The notes under the pieces are model-generated. The model did not search any database. It was not told the origin of the DNA and saw only the letters and a list, made by a program, of their open reading frames with translations. 64,000 nucleotides of DNA from an uncultured Pseudomonadota bacterium (GTDB lineage: Bacteria; Pseudomonadota; Gammaproteobacteria; Steroidobacterales; Steroidobacteraceae): contig CAISEB010000020.1 of assembly GCA_903884235.1 (NCBI GenBank), forward strand, positions 186,001-250,000, read 5' to 3'. A program made the position numbers and the translations under genes. Positions within the stretch are counted from its first letter, which is position 1. The number at the start of each line of letters is the position of its first letter. Shown one piece after another: positions 44,518 through 52,302 of the stretch.

Positions 44518-45393
44518 TCAGATGCCGTGCTTGCCGAGGAACCCGAGGATGAGCCCCGCGCAGCGCGCGGCATCTTCCTCGTGCGCGAGATGTCCGAGTG
44601 CCGGCAGCGTCACCGGTTCGACGCGGGGCACGAGCGTCGCGATCTTCCTGAACTCCGCCTCGCCGACCATCCGGTCGCGGGCACCGTGCAGTGCGAGCAG
44701 CGGCACCCGCAGGCCACAGAGGTCACGCTTGAGGGACGCGAGGTCCCAGTCCGCCATCATCGCGAGCGCGCCGGCGACGTGCGCCGGATTCGACGCGAGG
44801 CGGCCATACAGCGCGACGCCATGCGCATCGATGAGCGAACCGGTGCTGTCGACGAGCCGGGACATCACGGCCGGTTCCGCCGCGCGAGCGGCAAGGAAGC
44901 GGGGCACCGCTGCCGTGGACGCGAGCAGGCGGGCGAGGGGAGCAAACACGAGCGCCGGCAGGCCGCGCCACGGCAGCAGCGCGCCGGCCAGGCTCACCAG
45001 TGCCGTGGGCGCGAGCTGGTCGTCGAGCGTCATGCGGATCGCGATCGCCGCGCCCGCGGAATGTCCGACCGCGGCAATCGGCCGCAGACCCATGGCCTCG
45101 AGGAGCCGGCCGAGCGCGGTGGCCATCGCCGGCAACGAGTGGCGGCCGCGCAGGTTGCTCGTGAACGCCTGGCCCGGCAGGTCCGGTGCGATGACCGTGT
45201 AGCGCGAGGCGAGCAGCGGCGCGAGCGTGCGCCACGAGTGCGAGGCCGCACCGGTTCCGTGGATCAGCAGCAGCGCGGGGCCACTGCCCATCACCTGGGC
45301 GTGCCAGCGCGTGCCGTCGACTTCCATGAACTGGCTCGCGTCCCGGTGTGGCCAGTCACGACCGTGCTGCGTCCAGTCCAGGGCCCCGGTCAT
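44518..45393 (-). CDS. bchO: BchO, magnesium-chelatase-associated alpha/beta hydrolase
   Basis: A 291-residue alpha/beta-hydrolase found only with bchI and bchD, thought to assist magnesium insertion into protoporphyrin IX. The nucleophile elbow is GHSAGAAIAIRM; LIHGTGAASHSW forms the oxyanion region and LGHLAHEE carries the His. The ATG overlaps the bchD stop by 4 nt (ATGA), so it is translated from the bchI-bchD-bchO message. It is the last gene of that operon. Confidence 0.92.
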   Translation of the reverse strand: MTGALDWTQHGRDWPHRDASQFMEVDGTRWHAQVMGSGPALLLIHGTGAASHSWRTLAPLLASRYTVIAPDLPGQAFTSNLRGRHSLPAMATALGRLLEAMGLRPIAAVGHSAGAAIAIRMTLDDQLAPTALVSLAGALLPWRGLPALVFAPLARLLASTAAVPRFLAARAAEPAVMSRLVDSTGSLIDAHGVALYGRLASNPAHVAGALAMMADWDLASLKRDLCGLRVPLLALHGARDRMVGEAEFRKIATLVPRVEPVTLPALGHLAHEEDAARCAGLILGFLGKHGI

Positions 45394-47177
45394 CGGCTGC
45401 CGCCGACCAGCTTCGCCGCCTTCGAGAGGGACGCGCCGTCGGCATGGGGCAAGGGCAGGTAGCGTGCATCCATCTCGAGCGCGATGCCGGCCGCGAGCGG
45501 TTGCGGCCGTGGCGAGGTGTCGACGACCAGCGCGGCGACGCGCGTGAGCCGCGCGCGGCGGGCTGCGGCCGTCGCCTCCATCTGTGCCTGCGGGCGGCCC
45601 GGCGTGCCGTCGCGGGCGATGTTGGCGCGCCCGTCCGTGAGCAGCACGATCGTCGGTGTGCCGCCGCGACGCAGGACGCCCTCGGCGAGTTCGACTGCAG
45701 CATCGATCGCGGCCGCGAGTGGCGTCCCGCCACCCCCGGGCAGGCCCGCGAGGCCGCGCTTGGCACGGACCAGCGAACGGGTCGGCGGCAGCAGGACTTG
45801 CGCCCCCCGGCCGCGGAACGCGATCACCGCGACGCGATCGCGGCGCACGTAGCAGTCCGCCAGCAGGAGTTCGACCGCGGCCTTGGCCTCCGCGAGGCGG
45901 TGCAGCGCCGACGATCCTGATGCGTCGACGACGAAGATCGTCGTCGTCTCCGAGCGCTGCTTGTAGCGCGAGATCCGGAAGTCCTCGCTGCGGACCTGGA
46001 TGCGACGGGCAACGCCGCCGCTCGATTCCGTGACGCCGCGCCGCAACCTCTGCCAGGGCGCCGCCGCGCGCAGAGTCTCGATCACGTTCAGGCGCACGCC
46101 ACCGCGCGGCCTGCCGGGCCGCACGCCCGCGGGTCGACCGCGCAGCGTGGACGAGTTGATCGCGCCCACCCGGCCGCTCGTGCGCGAACGCGGCGCGGAC
46201 CCCGCCTTCAACAAGGCGAGCAGGCCGGCCGGGATCGCGGCCTGCGTGGCCTCGAGCACCACGTCCGGCAGCTGCTCGATGGGTTCCTGGGGCTGCTCCG
46301 GTGTGCCATCGGGCGGCGTGTCGCTGTCCTGGGGTGGTGGTTCGGGCGGCGGTGGTGGTGGCTCCGCGTCGGCGGATTCCGGTGCAGCGGGCAGCTGGGT
46401 CGCGCGTGGCGCGAGCACGAGGCGGCCGGCGATCGCCGCGTCCTCGCGCGCGATGCGCGTGCGCCCCGCGAGCGCGGCAGACGCGAGTGCTGCGCGCAGC
46501 GCGAGCAGCACCGCGCGCAACGAATGGACGCCGAGTGCCGCAGATGTCGCGCACAGCGCCTCGACGACGCCGTCATCCGATGCGACGCCCGCGAGGCGTG
46601 CGCGCGCGGCGGCGACGTCCCCGGCCGAGTAGGGCGCCGCGTCCGTGTCGGACAGGCCGAGCGTGCCGAGCTCGATGCGCATGGCGAGGCGCTCGAGCAG
46701 CACGGCGGGCGGGCGCTCGTCGTCCTCGATCCCCTCGTCCAGGGCGATCACGCCGACGCGCGTGGCATCAGTCATCACCACGCCGTCACGCGCAGTCGCG
46801 ACCTCGTGCCAGTCGACCACGGCGCCGATGCGCGCGGCGGTTCCTGCGGAGACCCGCTCGGCCATCGTCAGCAGCACGAAGCCGCCATCGGCTTCGGCGA
46901 GCAGACCGCGCTGCGCGATCGGCCGGCCCGCCTGCAGGGTTGCGGCGAGATCGAGGCCTCCCAGCAGGCGATCGTCGGCGACGTGCAACGGGATGCGCCG
47001 CAGCGGCGTCCCGTCAGGCAGTAGCCTGCGCAGCATCGCGAGCCAGCGATCGCGAACCGGCCCCGCCTGGGCGCGCACGCAGATGCCGCCAAGACCCACG
47101 GGATCGATGGCGGCGAGCACTGCCGCGAGGACCGCTTCGGCCCAGGCCGGCTTCGGCGCGGATGCGTCCAGGCTCAC
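45390..47177 (-). CDS. bchD: Magnesium chelatase subunit D
   Basis: BchD is the AAA+-like platform subunit of Mg-protoporphyrin chelatase. The 595-residue protein has a degenerate AAA+ N-terminal domain (about 1-260), a Pro/acidic linker (PPPPPPEPPPQDSD), and a C-terminal von Willebrand A domain with the MIDAS signature DASGSSALHRL and LLTDGRAN. The GTG start at 47177 overlaps the bchI stop by 4 nt (GTGA), so subunit amounts are probably coupled. It works with BchI, BchH (not in this window) and BchO. Confidence 0.93.
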   Translation of the reverse strand: MSLDASAPKPAWAEAVLAAVLAAIDPVGLGGICVRAQAGPVRDRWLAMLRRLLPDGTPLRRIPLHVADDRLLGGLDLAATLQAGRPIAQRGLLAEADGGFVLLTMAERVSAGTAARIGAVVDWHEVATARDGVVMTDATRVGVIALDEGIEDDERPPAVLLERLAMRIELGTLGLSDTDAAPYSAGDVAAARARLAGVASDDGVVEALCATSAALGVHSLRAVLLALRAALASAALAGRTRIAREDAAIAGRLVLAPRATQLPAAPESADAEPPPPPPEPPPQDSDTPPDGTPEQPQEPIEQLPDVVLEATQAAIPAGLLALLKAGSAPRSRTSGRVGAINSSTLRGRPAGVRPGRPRGGVRLNVIETLRAAAPWQRLRRGVTESSGGVARRIQVRSEDFRISRYKQRSETTTIFVVDASGSSALHRLAEAKAAVELLLADCYVRRDRVAVIAFRGRGAQVLLPPTRSLVRAKRGLAGLPGGGGTPLAAAIDAAVELAEGVLRRGGTPTIVLLTDGRANIARDGTPGRPQAQMEATAAARRARLTRVAALVVDTSPRPQPLAAGIALEMDARYLPLPHADGASLSKAAKLVGGSR

Positions 47178-48199
47178 GAGCCGAACAGTTCGCCCAGGGC
47201 CCGCTCGACGCGCACGCCTGATTCGGCCGCGTCCAGGGGATCGCGGCGCAGCCGGTGACGGAGCGCCGGTGGCGCGATCTGCCGCAGGTGCGCGAGCGTC
47301 ACGGTGTCCGCGCCCTCGAGCGCCGCAATGGCCCGTGCGGCGCGCATCAGCGTCAGCTCGCCGCGCAGCCCATCGGTGCCGAGTCGCATGCACAGTGCCG
47401 CCGATTTCTCGAGGATCTCGTCGGGCACAGCGATGTCCGCGACGCGGTCGCGCGCGCCGAGCACGCGCCGGCGCACGGTCGAGTCCTTGCGGTTCCACTT
47501 CTCGTTGAAGGCAGCCGGATCGCGCTCGAACTCGTCGCGCCGACGAACCACCTCGATGCGGGTGGGCAGGTCCTTCGGGGTCCGTACCTCGACCGAGAGG
47601 CCGAAGCGATCGAGCAGCTGCGGCCGCAGTTCGCCCTCCTCGGGATTGCCACTGCCGATCAGCACGAAGCGTGCGGGATGACGGACGCTGAGTCCCTCGC
47701 GCTCGACCACGTTCTCGCCGGATGCCGCGACGTCGATCAGGAGGTCCACGAGGTGGTCCTCGAGCAGGTTGACCTCGTCGATGTACAGGAAGCCGCGGTT
47801 CGCCTGCGCAAGCAGCCCCGGTTCGAACGCCTTCACGCCCTGCGAGAGCGCCCGTTCGAGATCGAGTGCGCCGACCACCCGGTCTTCGGTCGCGCCGAGC
47901 GGCATGTCGACGACGGGGACCTGCGCGAGACGGGAGCGGGTCGCCTCCGTCGCGGGCCGGGCGCGGCACTCCGCGCACCAGGCGCCCGCGTTGTCCGGGT
48001 CGCAACCATAGCGGCAACCGGCGACGACCTTCATCTTCGGCAGCAGCGCGGCGAGTGCGCGCACGGCGGTCGACTTGCCGGTGCCGCGGTCACCGAATAC
48101 GAGCACGCCGCCGATGGCGGGGTCGACCGCCGCGGCAAGCAGCGCGAGCTTCATCTCTTCCTGGCCGGCGATCGCGGAAAACGGGAATACCTGTCGCAT
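47174..48199 (-). CDS. bchI: Magnesium chelatase subunit I
   Basis: The 341-residue AAA+ ATPase of Mg chelatase. Walker A is FGDRGTGKST, Walker B is GFLYIDEVNLL, sensor 1 lies in VLIGSGNPEEG, and the insert with Cys residues YGCDPDNAGAWCAECR is present. ATG 48199 (MRQVFPFSAIAGQEEM) has GAGGA and AAGAG sites upstream. It opens the bchI-bchD-bchO operon and diverges from the pucBA promoter. Upstream on the minus strand a TTGTATATGTATC stretch could supply its -10 region. Confidence 0.95.
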   Translation of the reverse strand: MRQVFPFSAIAGQEEMKLALLAAAVDPAIGGVLVFGDRGTGKSTAVRALAALLPKMKVVAGCRYGCDPDNAGAWCAECRARPATEATRSRLAQVPVVDMPLGATEDRVVGALDLERALSQGVKAFEPGLLAQANRGFLYIDEVNLLEDHLVDLLIDVAASGENVVEREGLSVRHPARFVLIGSGNPEEGELRPQLLDRFGLSVEVRTPKDLPTRIEVVRRRDEFERDPAAFNEKWNRKDSTVRRRVLGARDRVADIAVPDEILEKSAALCMRLGTDGLRGELTLMRAARAIAALEGADTVTLAHLRQIAPPALRHRLRRDPLDAAESGVRVERALGELFGS

Positions 48200-48385
48200 G
48201 CACTCTTCATCCTCGCGGTCCGGCGGACCGACGCCCGATACATATACAAGAAAACCCAAACGCGGCGCAGACGTGGCATCTGCGAAGGCGGACCGGACCG
48301 CGAGCGAACCCAGGCGGCCGCCAGGACCCTGCAAGGCAGCGGCGGCCCTAGGGAGGGCGCAACGCACCAAAACAGTGCATCTATG

Positions 48386-48429
48386 CGTCTCCCTTAATTG
48401 ACATTTCTACATGTCTACCTAGAATGACA
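48386..48429 (+). promoter_or_regulatory. puc promoter with tandem PpsR/CrtJ-type operators
   Basis: TTGACA (48398-48403) and TAGAAT (48420-48425) are 16 bp apart. Two repressor palindromes cover them: CGT-N12-ACA at 48386-48403, whose ACA is the end of the -35 box, and TGT-N12-ACA at 48412-48429, which contains the -10 box. They are separated by exactly 8 bp. PpsR/CrtJ is known to bind TGT-N12-ACA pairs, often with this spacing, to repress photosynthesis genes in air and light. GACAT/ATGTC arms at 48400-48415 add another local palindrome. Confidence 0.75.
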
Positions 48430-48818
48430 CCAGAGAAATAATTGCCCTGACCTCGTTCGGCTGGCTCTTGGCCGCGGCGGGGAGAACGCGAGGACGGATA
48501 GCGCAGCGGACCACAACGCGTCGAGGCGAATTTTCGGAGAGGGGACGGGGAAAAGAAGATGCATCAGCAGCGCCCACAAGCTGCCAGACCGCCCGCCACC
48601 GGCGTCACCACGACGTCCGGGAAGAGCGCGTGCGTCGCATCTCCTGGTTCGAGTCGATCTCGTCGCGCGGCCGCGCGACAGACGCGAGCGTCGCGGGCCG
48701 TCGCCTGCAGGGCTCCGGCCTCATCGAGGATGAACAGATTTATGGCGCTCGCGGCCATGAAGAACCCACGTGCGGGTTAAGCACGGAGATGATCGATTGT
48801 CTCTAGAGGAGTTTATTT
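48430..48818 (+). other. Long pucBA leader region
   Basis: About 390 nt between the predicted promoter and pucB. A 73-codon frame (48559-48780) starts with a GGGGACGGGG-type site but its Ser/Arg/Ala-rich product matches nothing I know, and frames on the other strand are no better. It could be an untranslated leader or hold a small unrecognised gene. Nothing resembling pufQ or a tRNA is present. Confidence 0.35.
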
Positions 48819-48974
48819 ATGGCGGATGATGCAGATCGCGTATGGCCGACAGGCCTGACGATCGCGGAGTCGGAAGAGCTTCATCGGCACGTCATCGACG
48901 GCGCCCGTGTGTTCTTCGTGATCGCCGTGTTCGCGCATTTCCTTGCGTACGTTTATTCACCCTGGCTTCACTAA
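48819..48974 (+). CDS. pucB: Light-harvesting LH2 beta polypeptide
   Basis: A 51-residue antenna beta polypeptide: polar N terminus [20 protein letters not shown], one membrane helix and the B850-type ligand His40 in [16 protein letters not shown]. The start MADD-VWP-GLT-AE pattern is specific to LH2 beta rather than LH1. The ATG follows AGAGGA by 8 nt. It pairs with pucA 12 nt downstream. Confidence 0.92.
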   Translation: MADDADRVWPTGLTIAESEELHRHVIDGARVFFVIAVFAHFLAYVYSPWLH

Positions 48975-48986
48975 CGGGGACCTGAC

Positions 48987-49193
48987 ATGAACCAAGCTAG
49001 AATTTGGACGGTGGTGAAGCCCACCGTAGGTCTGCCGCTGTTCCTGGGTGCGGTGGCGACGACGTCGCTGCTGATTCACTACGCCCTTCTCTCCCACACG
49101 ACCTGGGTTGGGGCGTTCTTCGAAGGCCACGCGAAGGCTGCCCCTGCGGCAGCCGCCGCGCCGGCCGCCGCTCCGGCCGCGACGACGCCGTAA
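48987..49193 (+). CDS. pucA: Light-harvesting LH2 alpha polypeptide, Phe44-Phe45 type
   Basis: A 68-residue antenna alpha polypeptide: [20 protein letters not shown], one membrane helix, ligand His31 and SHTTW (36-40). Positions 44 and 45, which in B800-850 LH2 are Tyr and Trp that hydrogen-bond the B850 bacteriochlorophylls, are both Phe here (AFFEG). In known B800-820 complexes these positions are also changed (Phe-Leu), so a blue-shifted absorption is predicted. A Pro/Ala-rich tail of about 17 residues extends beyond the usual end. Confidence 0.92.
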   Translation: MNQARIWTVVKPTVGLPLFLGAVATTSLLIHYALLSHTTWVGAFFEGHAKAAPAAAAAPAAAPAATTP

Positions 49194-49224
49194 GGCACCA
49201 TCGTCGAGGACCCGTGAGTCGGGT

Positions 49225-49253
49225 GGGGCCGGGATCGTATAGGTCCCGGCCCC
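49225..49253 (+). terminator. Hairpin between pucA and pucC, likely attenuator
   Basis: Perfect 10-bp arms GGGGCCGGGA (49225-49234) and TCCCGGCCCC (49244-49253) enclose a 9-nt loop and are followed by GTTTCT. A smaller ACCCG/CGGGT hairpin precedes it. It lies 30 nt after pucA and probably stabilises pucBA mRNA and limits read-through into pucC, as between antenna and downstream genes in other purple bacteria. Confidence 0.7.
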
Positions 49254-49310
49254 GTTTCTACCGGCGCGGTCGATGCCCGCAATGGCTGTTCGAATGCCCA
49301 GACGTAAATC

Positions 49311-50756
49311 ATGAATCGAATGAGTCGTTCCGTCATGGAAGCCTGGGCGGCACTGGGGCCGCGCTTCCTGCCCTTCGCCGACGCGGCGACGCCAGATCTC
49401 CCGTTGTCGCGCCTACTGCGACTGTCGCTGTTCCAGGTCTCCGTCGGCATGGCGCTCGTGCTGCTGATCGGCACGCTGAACCGGGTGATGATCGTCGAGC
49501 TGGGCGTCTCCGCCTCGCTGGTCGCGATCGTCCTTTCGCTGCCGCTCCTTTTCGCGCCGTTCCGGGCACTCATCGGGTTCCGGTCCGACACGCACCGCTC
49601 CGCCCTCGGCTGGAAGCGCGTGCCGTTCATCTGGAAGGGAACCCTCATCCAGTTCGGCGGGCTGGCGATCATGCCCTTCGCCCTGCTCGTGCTCGCCCGA
49701 CAGGGCAATGCCGCACACGCGCCCGCGTGGATCGGCCAGTTCGGTGCCGCCGTCGCCTTCCTGCTGGTGGGAGCTGGCCTGCACACGACACAGACCGTAG
49801 GACTCGCGCTCGCGACGGATCTCGCGCCGGCCGAGTCCCGGCCCAAGGTCGTCGGCCTGATGTACGTGATGCTGCTCGTCGGCATGATCATCAGCGCCTT
49901 CGTATTCGGCGGCATGCTCGCGGACTTCTCGCACCTGCGCCTCGTCAAGGTCATCCAGGGCGCGGCGGTGGCGACGATCGTGCTGAACTCGATCGCCCTA
50001 TGGAAGCAGGAAACGCGCCGCCCTGGTCGTTTCCAGGCCGAGCCCGACCCGCAGCCGACGACGTTCGGTGATGCCTGGAATACGTTCGCGGGCGCCTCGA
50101 ACGCCGTCCGCCGATTGATCGCGGTCGGCCTCGGGACCATGGCGTTCAGCATGGAGGACGTGCTCCTCGAGCCCTACGGCGGCCAGGTCCTGCACCTGAC
50201 GGTCGGTTCCACGACCAAGCTCACGGCGACGCTGGCGATCGGCGGCCTGTTCGGATTCGGCCTGGCTGCGCGGGTGCTCAGCCGCGGATTCGATCCGTTC
50301 CGGATGGCGAGCCTTGGCGCCATGGTGGGCATCCCGGCGTTCCTGCTCGTGATCCTCGCCGCGCCGTACGGCCAGCCGGTCATGTTCGCGCTCGGCACGC
50401 TCCTGATCGGCTTTGGCGGCGGCCTGTTCGGGCACGGAACGCTGACCGCCACGATGAATCTCGCGCCCGAGAGCCAGACGGGTCTCGCACTTGGCGCCTG
50501 GGGCGCAGTCCAGGCTTCCGCGGCGGGGATCGCGGTCGCCCTCGGAGGCATCCTGCGGGACCTGGTTGCCGGTTTCGCCTCGCACGACGCGTTTGGCGCC
50601 GCGCTCTCTGGGCCCGCGACAGGCTACATGTTCGTCTACGCCCTCGAGATCGGGCTGATGATCGCGACGATTCTGACGATGGTCCCGCTTCTGCGACGAG
50701 ACGCCGTAGCGCCCGTGGAGGAGTATTCCGACACGGCATGGTGGGCAGTCCGATGA
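49311..50756 (+). CDS. pucC: PucC/LhaA-family antenna assembly protein
   Basis: A 481-residue MFS-like membrane protein of the PucC (BCH2) family needed for light-harvesting complex assembly. Signatures include LFQVSVGMALVLLIGTLNRV, FRALIGFRSDTHRSALGWKR and AFSMEDVLLEPYGGQVL. Position right after pucBA favours PucC over LhaA. ATG 49311 is used; ATG 49335 is in frame. It overlaps no gene and is followed by crtI after 22 nt. Confidence 0.9.
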   Translation: MNRMSRSVMEAWAALGPRFLPFADAATPDLPLSRLLRLSLFQVSVGMALVLLIGTLNRVMIVELGVSASLVAIVLSLPLLFAPFRALIGFRSDTHRSALGWKRVPFIWKGTLIQFGGLAIMPFALLVLARQGNAAHAPAWIGQFGAAVAFLLVGAGLHTTQTVGLALATDLAPAESRPKVVGLMYVMLLVGMIISAFVFGGMLADFSHLRLVKVIQGAAVATIVLNSIALWKQETRRPGRFQAEPDPQPTTFGDAWNTFAGASNAVRRLIAVGLGTMAFSMEDVLLEPYGGQVLHLTVGSTTKLTATLAIGGLFGFGLAARVLSRGFDPFRMASLGAMVGIPAFLLVILAAPYGQPVMFALGTLLIGFGGGLFGHGTLTATMNLAPESQTGLALGAWGAVQASAAGIAVALGGILRDLVAGFASHDAFGAALSGPATGYMFVYALEIGLMIATILTMVPLLRRDAVAPVEEYSDTAWWAVR

Positions 50757-50778
50757 GCCCGAGCTGAGCCACGCGAAC

Positions 50779-52302
50779 ATGGATGCGACGACGGCCCCCC
50801 GCAACCTTCCGGGACGCACGACCTCCCGCCGCGAGGCGCACGCGGTCGTGATCGGTTCGGGCTTCGGGGGCCTTGCGGCCGCCGTCCGGCTCGGCGCGCG
50901 AGGCTATCGGGTCACGGTGCTCGAGGGACTGGACGCCCCCGGCGGCCGCGCGTACGTGCACCACCAGGACGGCTTCAAGTTCGATGCCGGTCCCACGATC
51001 ATCACGGCACCGTTCCTGCTCGAGGAGCTGTGGCGCCTCGCCGGTCGCCAGCTCTCGGACGACATCGACCTCAGGCCGCTGATGCCGTTCTACCGGCTGA
51101 TGTTCCACGATGGCGAATCCATCGACTGGAGCAACGACCTGGATGCGATGCGCCGCGAGCTCACGCGGATCGCGCCCGGCGACGTTGCCGGATACGAGCG
51201 CTTCATGCACATGAGCGAGGCGATCTACCGCGTAGGCTTCCAGCAACTCGGTCACACGCCATTCGGCTCGTGGCTGGACATGGCGAAGGTGGCGCCCGCG
51301 CTGATTCGCCTGCAGAGCTACCGGACGCTCCACTCGCTGGTGGCGTCGTACGTCAGGCATCCGAAGCTGCGATTCGCGCTCAGCTTCCATCCGCTGTTCG
51401 TCGGTGGCAATCCCTTCACGACGACGGCGGTCTACGGCCTGATCGCGCACCTGGAACGTTCCATGGGCGTGCATTTCGTGATGGGTGGCACGGGGCGCCT
51501 CGTCACGGGACTCACGGATCTCATTGCGTCGCAGGGCAACGAAGTTCGCTGCAAGGCCCCGGTCGAGGCGATCACGGTCAGCGGCCGGCGCGTCACGGGC
51601 GTGCGGCTTGCCTCGGGCACGGAGATCCGCGCCGACGTCGTCGTCTCCAATGCGGATCCCGCGATGACCTATGGCAAGCTCCTGCCGCCGGGCAGCGCGC
51701 GCAGCTGGCTCACGCGCCGCATCCCGGGCTCGCGCTACTCGATGAGCCTGTTCGTATGGTACTTCGGCACCAATCGGGTCTATCCGCAGGTGCCGCACCA
51801 CACGATCCTGGTCGGTCCACGGTACAAGGAGCTGCTCGAGGACATCTTCGAGCGCAAGGTGCTGGCCGAGGACTTCAGCCTGTACCTGCACCGGCCGACC
51901 GCCACCGACCCGTCGCTCGCCCCGCCCGGATGCGACACGTTCTACGTGCTCTCGCCGGTGCCAAACCTCCAGGGAAACGTGGACTGGCGCGAACGAGCCG
52001 AGCCCTACCGGCGCGCGATCGCGTCGGCCCTGTCGGCGCAGCTGCTGCCGGGACTCGAACAGCACGTCGTCAGTTCCCGCGTGACGACGCCGCTCGATTT
52101 CCGCGACCGGCTGCAGTCCCTGCATGGCGCTGCATTCGGGCTCGAGCCGATCCTTCGCCAGAGCGCATGGTTGCGGCCTCACAATCGCAGTGCCGACGTC
52201 GATGGCCTGTACCTCGTCGGCGCAGGGACGCACCCGGGCGCCGGCGTCCCCGGCGTACTGTCGTCGGCGCGCGTGCTGGATCGGGTGGTGCCCGATGTCT
52301 AG
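50779..52302 (+). CDS. crtI: Phytoene desaturase
   Basis: CrtI desaturates phytoene to neurosporene or lycopene at the membrane. The 507-residue protein has an N-terminal FAD-binding Rossmann motif (VVIGSGFGGLAAAVRLGARG), the FDAGPTIITAPF segment and the C-terminal family signature LVGAGTHPGAGVPGVLSSAR. Three or four desaturation steps cannot be told apart from sequence. The stop overlaps crtB by 8 nt, giving a coupled crtI-crtB unit. Confidence 0.94.
   Translation: MDATTAPRNLPGRTTSRREAHAVVIGSGFGGLAAAVRLGARGYRVTVLEGLDAPGGRAYVHHQDGFKFDAGPTIITAPFLLEELWRLAGRQLSDDIDLRPLMPFYRLMFHDGESIDWSNDLDAMRRELTRIAPGDVAGYERFMHMSEAIYRVGFQQLGHTPFGSWLDMAKVAPALIRLQSYRTLHSLVASYVRHPKLRFALSFHPLFVGGNPFTTTAVYGLIAHLERSMGVHFVMGGTGRLVTGLTDLIASQGNEVRCKAPVEAITVSGRRVTGVRLASGTEIRADVVVSNADPAMTYGKLLPPGSARSWLTRRIPGSRYSMSLFVWYFGTNRVYPQVPHHTILVGPRYKELLEDIFERKVLAEDFSLYLHRPTATDPSLAPPGCDTFYVLSPVPNLQGNVDWRERAEPYRRAIASALSAQLLPGLEQHVVSSRVTTPLDFRDRLQSLHGAAFGLEPILRQSAWLRPHNRSADVDGLYLVGAGTHPGAGVPGVLSSARVLDRVVPDV

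Noticed and set aside
48559-48780. A 73-codon frame in the puc leader
   Set aside because: Has a possible ribosome site but biased composition and no recognisable similarity; kept only as a leader note.
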